A DNA stretch of 6,406 nucleotides from Roseovarius sp. (GTDB lineage Bacteria; Pseudomonadota; Alphaproteobacteria; Rhodobacterales; Rhodobacteraceae). This document shows, one piece after another, positions 5,913-6,406 of the stretch; the stretch's first letter is position 1; each line of letters starts with the position of its first letter. The stretch spans positions 1 to 6,406 of the forward strand of contig SLDH01000208.1 of the NCBI GenBank assembly GCA_007125415.1, read 5' to 3'. The notes beneath the pieces are model-generated. The model saw only the letters and a program-made list of their open reading frames with translations, searched no databases and was not told the origin of the DNA. Made by a program: the position numbers and the translations under genes.

Positions 5913-6406
5913 ATGCTGAAATCCATTCTCGTTACCTCCGACCTTTCGTCCCGCTCGAAACCGGCCGTCCAGCGCGGGTTGCAGCTTGCGGAGGCTTCCG
6001 GTGCGGCGCTGTGCGTTCTGCATGTGGTCGAAGACGACCTGCTCGAAGACCGGATGCGCGATGAAATCCGGAGCGCCGAGGCTTATCTGAAAAAGCAGGT
6101 CACGGGCTTCGGCAAGCCGATCGCCTGCGAGGTTGCGGTGGCCACGGGCCACGCCTTCCATGTCATCGTGGAAGAAGCCAGCGCTCGCGAGGCCGATCTG
6201 ATCGTCATGGGGGCGCATCGGCGGCAGTTCCTGCGCGACGTGTTCGTCGGCACGACGATCGAGCGCGTCACCCGCACGGGCGGACGACCGGTCCTGATGG
6301 CCAATTCGAAGACCGGCGAGCGCTGGCGCAAGGTGTTCATCGCAACGGACATGTCCGAAACCTCGGGCCACGCGGCGCGCAAGGCGCAGGCGCTTGGCCT
6401 GCTGGA
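5913..6406 (+). CDS. Tandem universal stress protein (UspA family), 3' end outside window
   Basis: UspA-type proteins are cytoplasmic and often bind ATP; they help cells survive starvation, oxygen limitation or ion stress. The visible 164 residues contain one full domain (about 1-130) and the beginning of a second (KVFIATDMSETSGHAARKA, from residue 140), so the complete protein should be a two-domain fusion of around 270-290 residues. Domain 1 opens with KSILVTSDLS and has the acidic loop after LHVVEDD. Its nucleotide-binding signature is G100-A-H-R103 followed by G113-T-T, then ERVTR and PVLMA. The second glycine of the classic G-x2-G motif is Arg, a common variant. ATG 5913 is fixed by an in-frame TGA at 5892; the ribosome site is weak (GAAG at 5898-5901). 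It is divergent from the DUF1538 gene and may share a control region with it. Confidence 0.93.
   Translation, partial: MLKSILVTSDLSSRSKPAVQRGLQLAEASGAALCVLHVVEDDLLEDRMRDEIRSAEAYLKKQVTGFGKPIACEVAVATGHAFHVIVEEASAREADLIVMGAHRRQFLRDVFVGTTIERVTRTGGRPVLMANSKTGERWRKVFIATDMSETSGHAARKAQALGLL

Noticed and set aside
5775..6371. Minus-strand frame of 198 codons opposite the stress-protein gene
   Set aside because: The plus strand carries an unmistakable UspA domain with its nucleotide-binding signature. The antisense frame shows no family features.
1..6406. CRISPR array, tRNA, rRNA or insertion sequence
   Set aside because: No regularly spaced repeats, no tRNA-like cloverleaf or rRNA segments, and no transposase or terminal inverted repeats were seen.

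Overview
The window looks like chromosomal DNA from a GC-rich proteobacterium, most likely an alphaproteobacterium of the Rhodobacterales type. That placement rests on GC-rich third codon positions and on how the proteins read; no marker gene is present to fix the taxon.

Positions 1-4041 (minus strand) hold a two-gene efflux operon. A periplasmic adaptor (membrane fusion protein) is followed after 13 bases by an AcrB-like RND inner-membrane pump, whose last roughly 80 codons lie beyond the left edge. The two should form a proton-driven tripartite exporter. No outer-membrane channel and no regulator gene is present in the window.

Positions 4042-4739 form an unusually long stretch with no convincing gene. 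It holds the 5' region of the efflux operon, a 10-bp perfect palindrome next to its start, and an 8-bp inverted repeat with a 32-base spacer.

Positions 4740-5773 (minus strand) hold a remodelled locus. A DUF1538 (UmpA/UmpB-type membrane antiporter) gene carries an in-frame amber codon and appears much shorter than its family. Its stop overlaps (ATGA) the start of a small gene. That gene begins as a P-II-like signalling protein and changes, at the base of the P-II T-loop, into the second half of a cyclic-nucleotide-binding domain. An 8-bp direct repeat lies exactly at this switch. The simplest reading is a DUF1538-DUF1538-P-II operon cut down by several deletions. The alternative is a small regulatory chimera that is still expressed.

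Positions 5774-5912 are a divergent intergenic region with an imperfect 10-bp inverted repeat and repeated TGCAAT hexamers. From 5913 a tandem universal stress protein gene runs on the plus strand and off the right edge.
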